Source: Marsupella aquatica (lineage: Eukaryota; Marchantiophyta). From it: DNA of 64,000 nucleotides. Shown piece by piece: positions 49,207 through 64,000 of the stretch. The stretch is taken from contig OZ316893.1 of the NCBI GenBank assembly GCA_973895155.1, forward strand, positions 10,478,001-10,542,000, written 5' to 3'. The position numbers and the translations under genes are program-made. The notes beneath the pieces were generated by a model. That model was not told the DNA's origin and did no database searches. It saw only the letters and a list, made by a program, of their open reading frames with translations. Positions within the stretch are counted from its first letter, which is position 1; every line of letters starts with the position of its first letter.

Positions 49207-49462
49207 TGTTGTTGTGTATTAATCCAGGGCAGATACCAGACCCTGGGGAACTTAGGTTCATTGTTACGAAGCTAGTTGAGAGATAGGGAGAGCTTGCGCT
49301 GTGGATGTTTGGTATGGCCGGTCGGCCTAGAGTGCAGTAAAGCTCTTGTGTGTTCCCGTGGACGTAGCCTCATGTGGAGGTGAACCACGTATCTCTCTGT
49401 GTCGACTCTTGTGCGTTGGATGGTTCATGGGCTTGCAGTTGCGAATGTCGTCTATGCTTAAC
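49207..49462 (+). mobile_element. Solo LTR, same family as the TRIM-like element
   Basis: From about 49207 (TGTTGTTGTG) to 49462 (CTATGCTTAACA) the sequence matches the LTRs at 36.8-38.2 kb: GAGAGATAGGGAGAGCTTG, AGTAAAGCTCTTGTGTGTTC, CGTGGACGTAGCCTCA, GTTGGATGGTTCATGGGCTT. No primer site follows and there is no second LTR nearby, so it is a solo LTR. The left boundary is approximate and no target duplication was found. Confidence 0.75.
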
Positions 49463-50009
49463 ACATTCCACTCTGGTCAGTATTCACAATTGGCAAAGAA
49501 ATGGACAAAGGGAGGACAAAAACTGACATTAGCTGTAATTTTATTTTAAAGATATTTATTCTTTATTAAGAAAATCATCAGCCATAGATCTGAACTTTGA
49601 GATCGTTCTTTTGAGCCCCATATGGACAAATGAGGATGGTGGATGCAAACAAAAATGGAAGGCCAAGATAACAAGAAGTTGACCTACTTACTAACAACTG
49701 TTGAGTTTGAGACAAGACAATAATCTTGGGATCCGAGCTCATGATGGGTTACTTACCAATGGGTTTGGTTGCTTGTGCACATAATAGGGACCATTGAGTG
49801 ACAGTCATGCTAAGCAACAATTGTGGCTTTAATATGGGAGTTGTTGCAGGCGATGAAAGAGGCATCAAGTTGCTTGCTCGTGGAGTTTCATTTAGGCATT
49901 TGGGCACCAAGGGTACTTAGACAAAGTTCTTGGTTCAATGGTGAGGGCGGTGGGTACTCCATTGGCTTCCTACTTCAAACTCTCAAATAATGATTGTCCT
50001 TCTAGTGAG

Positions 50010-50752
50010 AGTGATACACTAACGATGAAACCAGTTCCCCATGATAGTATTGCGGGTAGTTTGATGTAGGCAATGACATGTACTAGACTTGACATTGTTC
50101 ACACTATTAGCATTTTGAGCAAATTTATGGCAAACCCTGGTAAGCTTCACTAAGAAGTAGTGAAGTGGGTTTAATTTGCATTATCTCAAAGATACCTTAG
50201 GTTGTGAGATTTTCTTTGATGGTGAAGTAGACTTTATTTTAGACTTAGGAGGTTATGTAAGTTCAGTTTATGTTACTAATTTTGATAACAGGAAGTCTAC
50301 TACAGACTATGTGTTTATCTTGGGTGAAGGTTGTATTAGTTGGAAGTCGGCGACTCAATCCTGTTGTCTACTACTGAGGCTAAATACATGACTATCTTGA
50401 GACAACCAATGAGCTTATCTGACTACAAAGATCACTGAGTGATATGGGTCTGTCACCTAAAAGACTTGTATTGTTATGTAATAATCAAAGTGCTTTGTAT
50501 TTGGCTGAGGACCCTGTGTTGCACATTAGGAAAAATCACAAGTTTCATTTGTGAAGCAATTAAGACAAAGCAGATATCTGGAGAATGTGGCTTCAGAGGA
50601 GAATGCACCATACATGCTTACGTACCAAAGTGTTATGTACCGATAGTTTAATTTATTCAGTGTGTGGATGTGATTCATGTTAGAGCCAAAACCGAAGACT
50701 ATGTAGATGTCACTCAGTTATATATTGCGGGAACTTGATTCAAGGTGGAGAT
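50010..50752 (+). pseudogene. Ty1/copia pol 3' fragment (RT end and RNase H)
   Basis: Conceptual translation in shifting frames shows the end of copia reverse transcriptase (VPHDSIAGSLM, AMTCTRLDIVHTISILSKFM, ANPGKLH, EVVKWV) followed by RNase H landmarks (NFDNRKSTTDYVFILGEGCI then SWKSATQS, and CNNQSALYLAEDPVLHIRKN). Several stops and frameshifts interrupt it, so it is dead. It ends at a purine tract (AAGGTGGAGA, 50741-50750) directly before the 3' LTR. Confidence 0.85.
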
Positions 50753-51046
50753 TGTTAGGAATTGACTCAAGTGCCCGAACTCAGTTAGTTTGACCTTGCT
50801 AAGGTTAGTTAATTCTTAATCACATTAAGATAAGATCTGCTTAGTTTAGGACCACACATCGTAGCTCCCCCTTGGGGGTATAGGTTGGAGGGAGAATATT
50901 CTCTTCATTATTCACATGTATGTTGTGAATCTTTCAAGAGTTTCTCCACTTGTGTGTCTTGGGGGTGTAGGGCCTGATTAGTGTGCTCTCATGGTCCCCA
51001 TTTGTTGTCTAGTCTGAGCTGACTGTTTCTTACATATTCTATTGCA
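50753..51046 (+). mobile_element. Copia 3' LTR
   Basis: It begins TGTTAGGAATTGACTCAAGT immediately after the purine tract that ends the copia pol fragment. The right boundary is uncertain and set near TTCTATTGCA. No matching 5' LTR was found in the window. Confidence 0.6.
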
Positions 51047-52474
51047 TGTTAGTCACGGTAGGGTCTCATGGGGCAAAGCAATGGAAATGGAAAAGCAAAA
51101 GTTGCATAAAAAGATTGATTGAATAAACTAAGTGAAGTAATATATAGTAGTGAGATCCCATGGTCTTTAGGAATAATAGGACCATGTTTGGGAATATTCA
51201 AGCACACTATGGGGCTGGGACCAAACAAAACGCAACGTGGAGAAGGGGGAAGGACATAGCTTGAAAAAAGGGACAAAGCTTAAAAGAAGGATGAACAAAG
51301 ATTCATTCAGTCTTCTTGTGACCAACCTAGTTCCTTTGGCCCTGGCCCTGCGTATGAGTATCAGGGCATCATGCCCATTTCCAGATGGTTGACAGGGATT
51401 GATTCCCTTCTTCACAAGGGTTACTTTATACGAAAACAATCAACTCCCCGTTTTTCCTTATGCCACTCACCTGCTTCCCCTACAATAATCGTCCCCTTGG
51501 CTACTTTAGGATAGACTTAGCTATTAATGGTGAAAAAAATTGGATCCAGGTTTAACAATGGACAGTGGCTGTCAATGTCCTTAGGGTTCCTCTTTCTACA
51601 CTTACAGCACCCGCATCTCTGTATTTATCAGACAAAAAGCAAACTTAATCCTTATAAATTAGCCCATAAGTACTGCCCGCTGCCAGTGTGTGTCATATTA
51701 AGTTTTGATGATAAATACCAACCTCAATTAAATGAGGATATCATTTGAGTGGTAACACAGCTGAGTGGGGCACAGCAGGTCCAGAGTTCTTGCTAGTGCA
51801 AAAGTGTTTTGATATTCACCTAACCCCAAAGTGGAGCACATTCTTGCAGTTGTGACTTAGAAAAAAATTGCACATTAACCCAAAAGTAATTTGACTTTCA
51901 CCTCACCCAAAAGTAATTTACATTCATACTTTTATGACTTAGAAAAAAAATTGGATTCTTGTGGCAGCAACGTGCGCAAAGTGCACAAATATGTACAAGA
52001 TTATTTTATGTGCCAAATAAAACAGTTGCTTATGTCTACCATGCATTTGCAATCACCTGTAACACACCTCAAGGGAGAGCAAACATTTATTGGACGATCA
52101 GCAGTGCAGAGTACTTGCAGACCAACTGGAGACAAACACTAAATTCATCGGTACACTCGCAAACCCCTTCCAGGCTCATTTTGCCCTGCTGGTAATCACA
52201 CATCAAAATGTGACTGTATTCATTAATTGAAAACAAAAAACTAGGATTATCACGGTATGAAGGGGTGTTGTTCATGGTATATGTCATATTTTGATGTGCA
52301 GTTACAGAGACCCCTCATTTTGATAGGTCTTGAGCAATGCCAACAAAGGTCGCTCGGATAGGTCTTGCTAAACAATCCAAGAAAACAATCCCTCCTAAAA
52401 CCCAGAGGAGGCAGACAGGAAGACAGTAGCCTTTCACACGCTAGCACCTGCAGAGAACCAGGCCTGAGAGCGTT
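51047..52474. other. Intergenic, no recognisable gene
   Basis: No coding region supported. The phrase CATATTTTGATGTGCAGTTA near 52278 is shared with about 26996, indicating a dispersed repeat. Direct phrases CAAAAGTAATTTGACTTTCA / CAAAAGTAATTTACATTCA occur near 51880-51925. Confidence 0.45.
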
Positions 52475-56060
<3,586 letters not shown>

Positions 56061-58159
56061 CTTATTATCACTAGCCCGATTATTGGTCTTAGGGACTCTA
56101 GTAGGATTATGCTGCTTGACTTTCCTATTCAGCTCACACTGGAGTTATTCCAAGCTCTTCTTTGCTTGACTTTCGTTATTTTGCTTGACTTTCCTATGCA
56201 GCAGCTCACACCTGAGTTGTACCAGACTCTTCTTTATTGATTGGTAGACTTTGGGATCTTGGCTTTTGTGTGTGGGGTAGTTATTTGTTATTTGTTTCTT
56301 GGCCTTTCTTGGCACTTTGGTTGTCCCCACTTCATTTGGGTTTTTTGCCAGAGTATCATGTGTCCATGTTGGACTCCCTTTGTTTTTGGCAATAAAAATA
56401 TATATATATGAGGACCCATTCTTTTTGTATTCTTATTATTACCTTATTATTATTACTAGCTTGACTATGGCTGGTATTCTTATTATTACTATCCCCATGA
56501 CCCATACTTTTTGGATTCTTATTATTATCATCTTTATTATTATTATTATTAGTTTTACTATCCATTCTTTGAACATGAATAAAGATGAGAATTAAAAACT
56601 GTCAACCCTAAATGAGAATAGCTGACCAAAGATTCTTCAAGTAACTGAAGACAAGCTGGCCATTTCACCATAGCCCTTGATAGCAACTGACCTCTTCACA
56701 GGCACCCTACGTAGTCCATTGACTGTCCTCACATGTGGTTCCTACTTCACCGACTCTCTTCACAAGTGGCCCTATTTTCAAATATGGTGCACACTCCCAG
56801 CACTACTCCACCCCATAATTCAATTATCGCCCCTAAAGTCCGTGAACATAAATAGAGACCAAGACAATACATAATCATGCAAAATAATGATTATATGATA
56901 TTTTTGGTTCATTTGCTGCCCCCCCCCCCCCCCCCCCCGCGCTCTCTCACAATACTTATTAGGCAGCACAGATACGATCAAACAAACTCCACTTTCTCCA
57001 GGAAAGCACCTACTCCCTCTTGCTGCTTGTAGTGTTATTATTATTAGTGAAATTCCTTCATTGGGTTCTTTCCTTTCCTCAGTCCGTCCTGGCTACGTGA
57101 ATGTGGTATGGAATATATGTTACCTATTTTTAATTATTTTTGGAAGTCCTTGCTAATTCCATGACCTAGTGGCCTGACTATCCATTCCTTGAAAGTAAAA
57201 CAAAGATGAGACCAAATTGAATCTTGTAAAGAAATATTTTTTATTGTTTGTTTTATGCATACACTTTTAGGTATTCCATTAGAGTCACTATCTAAAGGCT
57301 TCACTATTAGACAGTAGCAATGAAGAGTAGGTTATGATCATGCTGTACTAGTAAGATAGCCCAAAAATGCGTGCTAGATAACTTTTTCCTGTCCCACATT
57401 TGCATACTATAATTAATCTGTGGACCCCATGTTATTTTAGAGGCAGTTATCTAGAAACTGAAGCCTAGATGGACCTCCAAATCTAAAGAAAAAACATTCA
57501 AAAATGGACAAGTCAATGGTTTGACACTTGAAACAGTTACCAAACTTACCAAGCAACCATAATTAGCATCAATCACAAAACTAGCTGCAATGTGAACTAT
57601 TGTTTAATGTGTGGGTAACTTAATTGCCCACTTCAGTAAAATAGCACTCGACTGTTTCCTCCAGAGTACCGAAGGGATGTTGGATGCACTCAAGTTGCAT
57701 AGAAAGTACTCACTTTTCAATTCCTACACGCAGATAGACAAAGAGAGAGAAGTCATCGGTGTCATCAAATCACTAACTTTGCATAATCGTTTAAGATAAA
57801 CATGGAAACAATCTTCAATTGTGTTATTCAGAATTGATCGAAAGCTAGAGAAATTTAGAAATTCATGACCACTTTAGTACTTGATAAAATCTCCCAATGT
57901 TACACTCATTGGAAAGCTAGAGAACATTGGAAACTAATAATCTACTCAGAATTCAACTAAATCTATCAATGTTAAGTTCATTAAAATGCTAAAGAATTTC
58001 TAAAACTCATAATCTCCTTAGTACTGGATAAAATGTGTCGATTTTAAGTTCATTCTCATGGAAGGGGTCAACATTTCAGGGGTTGTACAAAAAACGATTT
58101 CTATTCACTTTAGAGATTATGAAATCATGGGTAAAATTTATTTTTCAAATTACTTACTC
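56061..58159. other. Intergenic, simple repeats only
   Basis: No gene supported. TATTATTATT runs lie around 56430-56560. A segment at 56940-57045 (TTAGGCAGCACAGATACGAT, AACTCCACTTTCTCCAGGAA) repeats the upstream end of calmodulin duplication copy 2 (about 55965-56060), a further local duplication. At 57830-58050 a roughly 75-bp unit with AAAGCTAGAGAA, TAATCT-CTCAG and TGATAAAAT recurs about three times. Confidence 0.5.
56921..56938 (+). repeat. Poly-C run
   Basis: About 18 consecutive C residues. Length in such runs is unreliable. Confidence 0.85.
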
Positions 58160-60896
58160 AATTCTTACCAAATGGTGGCTATGAAGAACTTAATGCTAGA
58201 CGGAGGGATGGTGATCATAGATGCAGGGATGATAATGAGAGAAGTCAAAAAGGTGTGTGTGAACTATATGCCCCCGATGCTCCCACTATTCAAGAGAGGG
58301 GAAATATCCTCAGGAAACGCAGCAGACTGCTTGAGCACACTTGGGCCTCTTTATCCACGGCGGAGGTGGCAATGCTAGAGGGGCTGCCAAGTGAAAAGGA
58401 AATCCAAGAAGTGCTTTGGTTACTCCCGAAAGATAAAGCCCCTTGGCCGGATGGTCTTTCGGTGGAGGTATATCAGGCGTGTTGGGAATTCATGAAAGAG
58501 TACCTGGTCGCCATGATACAAGAGTTCTGGCTGACTGGGAAGCTGGCAAGTGGGATCAAAGAGGGGACGATCAAGCTCATACCCAAGAAGCCAGATAAAA
58601 GAATGTTGAAAGACTGGAGACCTTTAACTATGCTGAACACCATATATAAGCTGATTGCTAAAATATTAGGTCTACGACTAATTAGGATCCTGCCACAACT
58701 TATCAGCCCGCAGCAGACTGGCTTTATCCCCGGGAGAAACATATTGGAAAACATTTCGCTGGCCTGGTTAACCTTTGATTGGCTGAAAAACAGGAAGTAT
58801 GAGGCACTGTTTCTAAAGCTAGATTTTGAGAAGGCGTTTGATAGAGTAGATCATGAGTATATATGGGAGACGATGCACTTGTTAGGCATAAGCAGGAATT
58901 TTATTAAACTGGTACAGGCACTGCTAACGAATGCTACGTCCAGGATACATCTAAATGGGATGTTATCCACTGAGATTGGACTTGAAAGAGGTGTCAGACA
59001 GGGCTGTCCCCTATCACCGCTTTTGTTTGTAATCTCCACACAGCCGCTAATGGACTTCATGGATGCAGAACTGGCTAGGGGGAGACTAGCAGGGATACAG
59101 GTGTCAGAGGCACTTACAATATGTTACCGTTTCTTCGCAGATGATCTAGGGGTGTTTACGCCTGCCACAGAGAGGAACTTTCAGCAGGTCACTGCAGTAA
59201 TCGAGTGCTATGAAGTTGCAACGGGGGCCCGACTCAACTTGAGGAAATCAATTATTTATTATCTCGGTGGTGTTGGGGGACATGCCGAGATGGCTCAAAG
59301 ACACGGGATGTGTGATCAGCGGAAGGGGGGAACTACAGAAGTACCTTGGGGCTCCAATTGGTGTTGACTTGAAGACGGAGCAGTTGCACAGCTTTGTCCT
59401 GGACAGAATTGGACAGAAACTATCCTCATGGGCAAATAAGCTTCTGACATTCATAGGAAGATTGTTGCTGGTGAGACACATCTTACAGGCTATCCCGATT
59501 TATCATTCCATGTTTCTTAAAGCATCCCATGGACTGGCAAGGAAAATGACAGCGCTGTGTAGAGACTTCTTATGGGGATATAATGCAGAGGGGGGCCGGC
59601 GGGTGCCATTGGTATCTTGGGCCAGGATGTCTCACCCATAGGCAGAGGGGGGGGGCTGGGGATTAAGGACTTTAGGAGTAACTCGGATGCGCTGCTGGCT
59701 AAATGGTTTACTGGAGCGCTTGATTCCCCTGAGTCTGAATGGGCCTGTATGTTTGCCGAAACCTTAAAACTGATAGCATGGAAGAATTACAAAGTAATAC
59801 GAAGGAACAATTACTCTTTTCGGGACAAGATGTTGCTCTACTGCCCGGGGACGCTCCAAGGATTGGCTTACACAGGGGGACTCTGGAAGGCATGGGATCT
59901 GCTGCGGTCGAATCTAATATTCTGTCCAACCAAAAGGGTACCGGGGAGGTGGTTGGTTGGGGATGTACTCCGGTGCCTAAAGGGCTTTCAGTCTTGGAGC
60001 AATGAGGATATGGCTGCTACCACGGTGCTCTGCGGGAGATTAGGTATAAGATGTGGAATGTGTGTTGGGCAAGAATGTGGGGGGCAAACATTTCACTGCG
60101 GGCAAAGACCTTTCTGTGGAGAGTAATAGCTTCGGGGCTGTTCACTGGGGTGAGGGCAGTCAAGATTGGTAAGGGCACTGGAGATTGCAAGCTATGTCCG
60201 GGAATACTTGAGACCATTCCGCACCTTTTTCTGGATTGCCCACATGCACAAAAATGTTGGGCACTTTGTGCACAAGGATTTGGGGGACTCTTTGCAGGAT
60301 ACGCTAGGGGATTGATAGGGATGCTGGAGTCTGCTACTGGAAAGCACCACAGTAAGACTGTAATGATGGTTGTGCTTTTCCAGATCCTGTGGGCATTGTG
60401 GCTGGGGTGTAATGAGCACATGTTCCAAAGTAAAATGGGAGCAGGAAGTTCGATTTTAGATTCATCCTGTCGGAGGCAACTGATCATGTCTCTACTATTT
60501 TGATTACATTGTCGGTTTGTAACCAGAAAACTAGATTACTGAGGGCTAAGGAAATGATTAATAAGGAAATATTAGTATGGCTGAGGCGTAGGGATGTTTA
60601 GATCACTTCTGTATAGGCTGATAGGATCTTGGGGGAATTTTGGCAAGATGATAGGTTGACTGATGTTGCTGCTTTGCCTGGCTTTTTGTGGGAGGCGGGC
60701 TGTTGGCATATGCGGCGCCTTTGACTTGGATTGTGGGCTATTCCATCTGGTTTGGGCTTCAAAATGGCTATTTTTGCTGCTGGGTGATTGGCATTGTCTT
60801 TTGATTTCGACTGTTTCCTCCGCCACAGGGTTTTCGTGGCCACTATTTAAAAAAATATACATTTGAAATGTTGTAAGGAATTCTTACCAAATGGTG
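58160..60896 (+). mobile_element. L1-type LINE, 5'-truncated, 18-bp target duplication
   Basis: The body is about 58178-60878. The 18-bp sequence AATTCTTACCAAATGGTG stands on both sides (58160-58177 and 60879-60896), the target duplication of target-primed reverse transcription. The 5' part (endonuclease and ORF1) is missing, so the copy is 5'-truncated. The 3' end has a short A-rich tail (TTAAAAAAATATAC). The coding part is frameshifted several times. Confidence 0.9.
58200..60503 (+). pseudogene. LINE reverse transcriptase with zf-RVT tail (frameshifted)
   Basis: The main frame 58255-59367 carries non-LTR reverse transcriptase motifs in order: PKDKAPWPDGLSVEVYQ, IKLIPKKPDKR, NWRPL-type DWRPLTMLNTIYKLIAK, QTGFIPGRNILENI, catalytic KLDFEKAFDRVDH, GVRQGCPLSPLLF and FFADDLGVF (59131-59157). 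It continues in another frame at about 59262-59640 (LQKYLGAPIG, WANKLLTFIGRLLLV), then 59640-60040, and finally in 60051-60503 the zf-RVT finger (KTFLWRVIASGL, CKLCPGILETIPHLFLDCPH). Frame changes lie near 58250 (GT repeat), 59255, 59645 (run of nine G) and 60045. The enzyme would copy element RNA at the nick site; this copy cannot make a full protein. Confidence 0.92.
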
Positions 60897-61492
60897 ACAA
60901 TGCTGAGCTTATCAGGACCGTCTCTTCAAGATCTTTCCAACGCCATATTATATGTGAGTTTTCATTATGATTTGACTCAGCAATGTCAAATAAAAAATTC
61001 TTGCCGAGAAAATTTTATATTTTGAATAAAATCAAAATGTAAAAAAATCGTTACTGGGAACAATTTTACCCTCAATCTTTTTGTCTTTTGATTTGCATGT
61101 CATTTTTTTTACATTCTTTTTTATGGCATAACGTCCCAATTTTTACAACAAACTTGCCACAAACACGAATGCAGAAGTTAATTTTATCCAAAAACAAGTC
61201 TCTTCCTGTTTGCAGCATGCCATGATGATGTGGCGCACTATGGAGCCAGGAATTTTGCAAAGGACCCCTAATGGAGGTCTATAACGATTGTCTGGGTTGG
61301 GTTTCTAGTATGAACCCTATGACCAAAAAGTGAACAAAAAATTTAAAAACAATTGCACTGAAAGGGATTAGCAAGCTAGGAGATCTCATAATAAGTTCAT
61401 TATAACCAACAGGGATTTATATTACTCTAGCTACCCACCAAAACTAACTTAGTAATTTCTTGAATGCAAGTCATGTTTCCTTAAACGAAGAT
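60897..61492. other. Intergenic, no recognisable feature
   Basis: AT-rich. The phrase AACCCTATGACCAAAAAGTG near 61312 recalls 48.2 kb (AACCCTGTGATCAAAAAGTG), a dispersed repeat. No gene supported. Confidence 0.45.
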
Positions 61493-61711
<219 letters not shown>

Positions 61712-61749
61712 CTAAGCTTTGCAGAAGGGAACCTCACTCCAAGAACTCC

Positions 61750-62190
61750 AGACGGGATGCTAATAGATATGAGCTAGCCAAAATTGAAATTGAAATGTAA
61801 GCTTGGTTGGAAACGGGGTTGGAAACTGGCCAAGGAGAGCAAATTGCTCATGAGAGAATTGATTCGTATGCACTGATGCAGGCTGGAATCAACGCAGCCT
61901 GGAGCATCTGACATGAGTCAAGATAATTTGATTGTTTATACATGAAAGGGGGACACAAGGAAAGGAAAATCTGCTGCAATTAATGAAGTTGGAATGTTGC
62001 ATTGGGAAATGAAACCGTTGGTGCTAACGAAACACAAAGAGAAACCCACTCAAACAGGAAGCATTCATGGGAAAACACAGAAATTGAAAGTACCAAATCA
62101 GATTTTTTGCAAAAAATTGACGAAGAGTCAACTTGATTAGTCAGTGAAAATGTGGGCCTTGCCCTTTCAGGTTGTTTTCTCGTTTATGGG
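61750..62190. other. Intergenic, no recognisable feature
   Basis: No coding region, element end or repeat supported upstream of the RUVBL2-like fragment. Confidence 0.45.
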
Positions 62191-62201
62191 AACAATCATT
62201 T

Positions 62202-62203
<2 letters not shown>

Positions 62204-62239
<36 letters not shown>
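62204..62239. repeat. (CT)n microsatellite
   Basis: About 17 uninterrupted CT dinucleotides on the plus strand. Confidence 0.95.
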
Positions 62240-62240
<1 letters not shown>

Positions 62241-62343
62241 GCAACCATTAGCTCAATACCTGTGCGTTGAGATGTCCCTGCACACAAGATTTCAGTTATA
62301 TGTCATTCCGCACAAAAGTAGTTATATGAAAGATGTTATTGAT

Positions 62344-62472
62344 TATTGCAAAATGTCTTTGTGCATAGGACTAAAAGACAACAAATGAAGCATGTATTGC
62401 AAAATGTCTTTGTGCATAGGACTAAAAGACAACAAATGAAGCATGTATTGCAAAAATGTCTTTGTGCATAGG
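62344..62472. repeat. 51-bp tandem repeat, about 2.5 copies
   Basis: Copies begin at 62344, 62395 and 62446 and contain TGTCTTTGTGCATAGGACTA and AGACAACAAATGAAGCATG. They are nearly identical, so the duplication is recent. Confidence 0.93.
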
Positions 62473-63527
62473 ATGTCAGATATTTCTGTGCAGGACACAT
62501 TATGTGATAGATATTTGGGGAGAACACTGTCATCCATGTCTCAACACAAGCGTAGGACTCATGGTTAGAATTTGATTCTGTTTTTTTTTATCTTTATTTG
62601 GCTTAGTTATACTGGTGGCTTAGATTGATTATAATGGATCTTTATAAAATCCGCAAAGGGAAAAAAAACACCACACAATAATCAACCAATAAACAAATAT
62701 GGATTGAAATAGATAAAACCTTCATAGGAAATGAAAAAAAAAACTGTTCAAAAATGGGAGAAAAGTAATTCCTTGTTCATCGTTCTTTCTCTTCCCCTAG
62801 TGGTCATACCCACTACATGGAGTGTAAGCAAACATCATTTTCAGAGATTCAGCTTGCCCCAATCCCCATTTTTCACACGCACCCTGGGGTCTATTTATTT
62901 TCTTCTAATCTCAAATAAACATAGGGTTACTTTAGGGAGGGATACCTTTAGCTTGGTGGGAAAGAACAGGCTGGATAGAGGGAATTTTAAGACTGGGCAT
63001 GATTGTGGCATAGGATGCGTTGTTGTGTTTTGGCAGGGCAGGGATAACGTTTGGCACCCTGGAAATAGGACCAAAATGCACTCGCCATTATTTTCAATTT
63101 GGGTACACAAGAATGAGGAGATTTGCGTGGATTTAAAAAGCTAAAGAATATATCCCCTCACAAAGCACATTAAAACATACTAAGAAATCTAACTAAGCAA
63201 GTCAAATTAACCTGGGCAGTGTCCAGACCACTGTACGTTCAGATTGGAGACCTCATCTGAGCATTAAGTTGCGTTTTTGCCTGGATGTAGTATATTTTAA
63301 AATAAAATGGATACAGAGACAATCTTGCTGCTCCTTGTGGACCGTCAGCGGCTTTGAGCTTCAATAGGCGTGTCAAAACACTATCATAAATAAGACATTA
63401 GGTGTCAAAATAGTGTAATAAATGACAGTCCATCAAGACCATAAATTATAGCCAGCACATAAGTAATTACTGGCTATCTAAGTACAAGCCCCATAAGAAT
63501 CTTATTGTCTCCAAAGTGTACACTCTG
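62473..63527. other. Intergenic, no recognisable gene
   Basis: A 137-codon plus-strand frame at 62731-63144 has no resemblance to a known family, no clear gene context and poor composition, and is not called. Confidence 0.45.
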
Positions 63528-63585
63528 CTTAGGGGAGAACTGTGACCCTAATGAATCTTAGGGGAGAACTGTGACCCTAATGAAT
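63528..63585. repeat. 29-bp perfect direct repeat
   Basis: CTTAGGGGAGAACTGTGACC followed by CTAATGAAT occurs twice in tandem (63528 and 63557). Confidence 0.92.
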
Positions 63586-63930
63586 TTACTGGGTCCGCAA
63601 AATCTGTATGTGAAATCACCGTGTCCGCAGCTGTGCGACCAAAGGTGTCTAGATTATTGAATTCCATTATTTCCATCACTCTACTCTATCTTTCTATGTT
63701 CTATCCGTCTACTGTGCGTTGCACTGCCCTCTGATTTCTAGTGTACCCCCCTCTGGTTTCTAGTGTACCCGTGCACGTCCACCCTTCATCCATGGTACAG
63801 TAATCGCAACAGCAGCAATGGTAAAACGCCGGAATGTGCTTGCTATGGCTGAGGTGCTGAGGTTTAGCGAACAGTAGTAGCAAGAGAATCAACCGAGTGA
63901 CGAGGTTTTGCTTTCGGCCAAGAAGCGAAG

Positions 63931-63967
63931 AGAAGAGAAGAGAAGAGAAGAGAAGAGAAGAGAAGAG
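63931..63967. repeat. (AGAAG)n microsatellite
   Basis: Seven tandem AGAAG units near the window end. Confidence 0.95.
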
Positions 63968-64000
63968 GTTGTCATTTCGTCGCAGCTGTTGGTGTCGGAG

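Noticed and set aside
56921-56938. Poly-C run as a structural or regulatory element
   Set aside because: A single homopolymer next to ordinary DNA; most likely slippage or an assembly-sensitive tract.

Overview
The window reads as nuclear DNA of a land plant. The evidence is two calmodulin genes with the usual plant intron inside the first EF-hand, a plastid/mitochondrial HP30-type Tim17/22/23 gene with a C-terminal SAM domain, a RUVBL2-like fragment, and a typical plant transposon set (Mutator-like elements, PIF/Harbinger with a separate Myb-like ORF, L1-type LINE with a zf-RVT tail, Ty1/copia and small LTR elements with a tRNA-iMet primer site). Calmodulin differs from the common flowering-plant form (Ser instead of Cys at residue 27, C-terminus MMMAK), which hints at a non-flowering plant, but I cannot name the species. 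Only three host protein genes look intact: HP30-like (30.3-32.9 kb, minus), calmodulin copy 1 (45.4-47.2 kb, minus) and calmodulin copy 2 (53.7-55.5 kb, minus).

Layout. 0-5 kb: low-complexity DNA, a 179-bp Mutator-type MITE, doubtful minus-strand ORFs and minisatellites. 5.1-9.0 kb: a complete PIF/Harbinger element with TTA target duplication whose two genes are both broken. 9-14.6 kb: gene-poor DNA with small MITEs and a decayed Mutator-like relic (11.8-13.3 kb). 14.6-25.1 kb: a 10,442-bp Mutator-like element (called MULE-1 here) with matching terminal inverted repeats and a perfect 10-bp target duplication. On the minus strand it carries a mudrA transposase gene (MULE domain, SWIM finger, CCHC knuckle). 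On the plus strand it carries two further genes: an RPA-like OB-fold protein and a multi-exon C2H2/lysine-rich protein with a tandemly duplicated exon. 25-28.8 kb: a 0.7-kb deletion derivative of the same family and short tandem repeats.

28.8-33.2 kb: HP30-like gene. 33.7-41.0 kb: a nest of transposons. An internally deleted MULE-1 relative was entered by a second Mutator-like element (MULE-2, 4.3 kb, about 0.9-kb inverted arms, unknown acidic ORF, 10-bp target duplication), which was entered by a 1.4-kb TRIM-like LTR element; a GC-rich segment also interrupts the relic's terminal repeat. 41-43.8 kb: degenerate DNA without a recognisable gene. 43.8-47.8 and 52.5-56.1 kb: two direct copies of one segment, each with one calmodulin gene; their coding exons are almost identical while introns and flanks have diverged. 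Between them lie minisatellites, a solo LTR and a decayed copia pol end with its 3' LTR. 56-64 kb: simple repeats, an L1-type LINE with an 18-bp target duplication and several frameshifts, and an isolated RUVBL2-like N-terminal fragment.

The most notable object is MULE-1: the RPA-like gene also occurs in the older relic at 11.8-13.3 kb and its 3' part in the relic at 33.7 kb, so it appears to be a stable part of this transposon lineage rather than a one-off capture.
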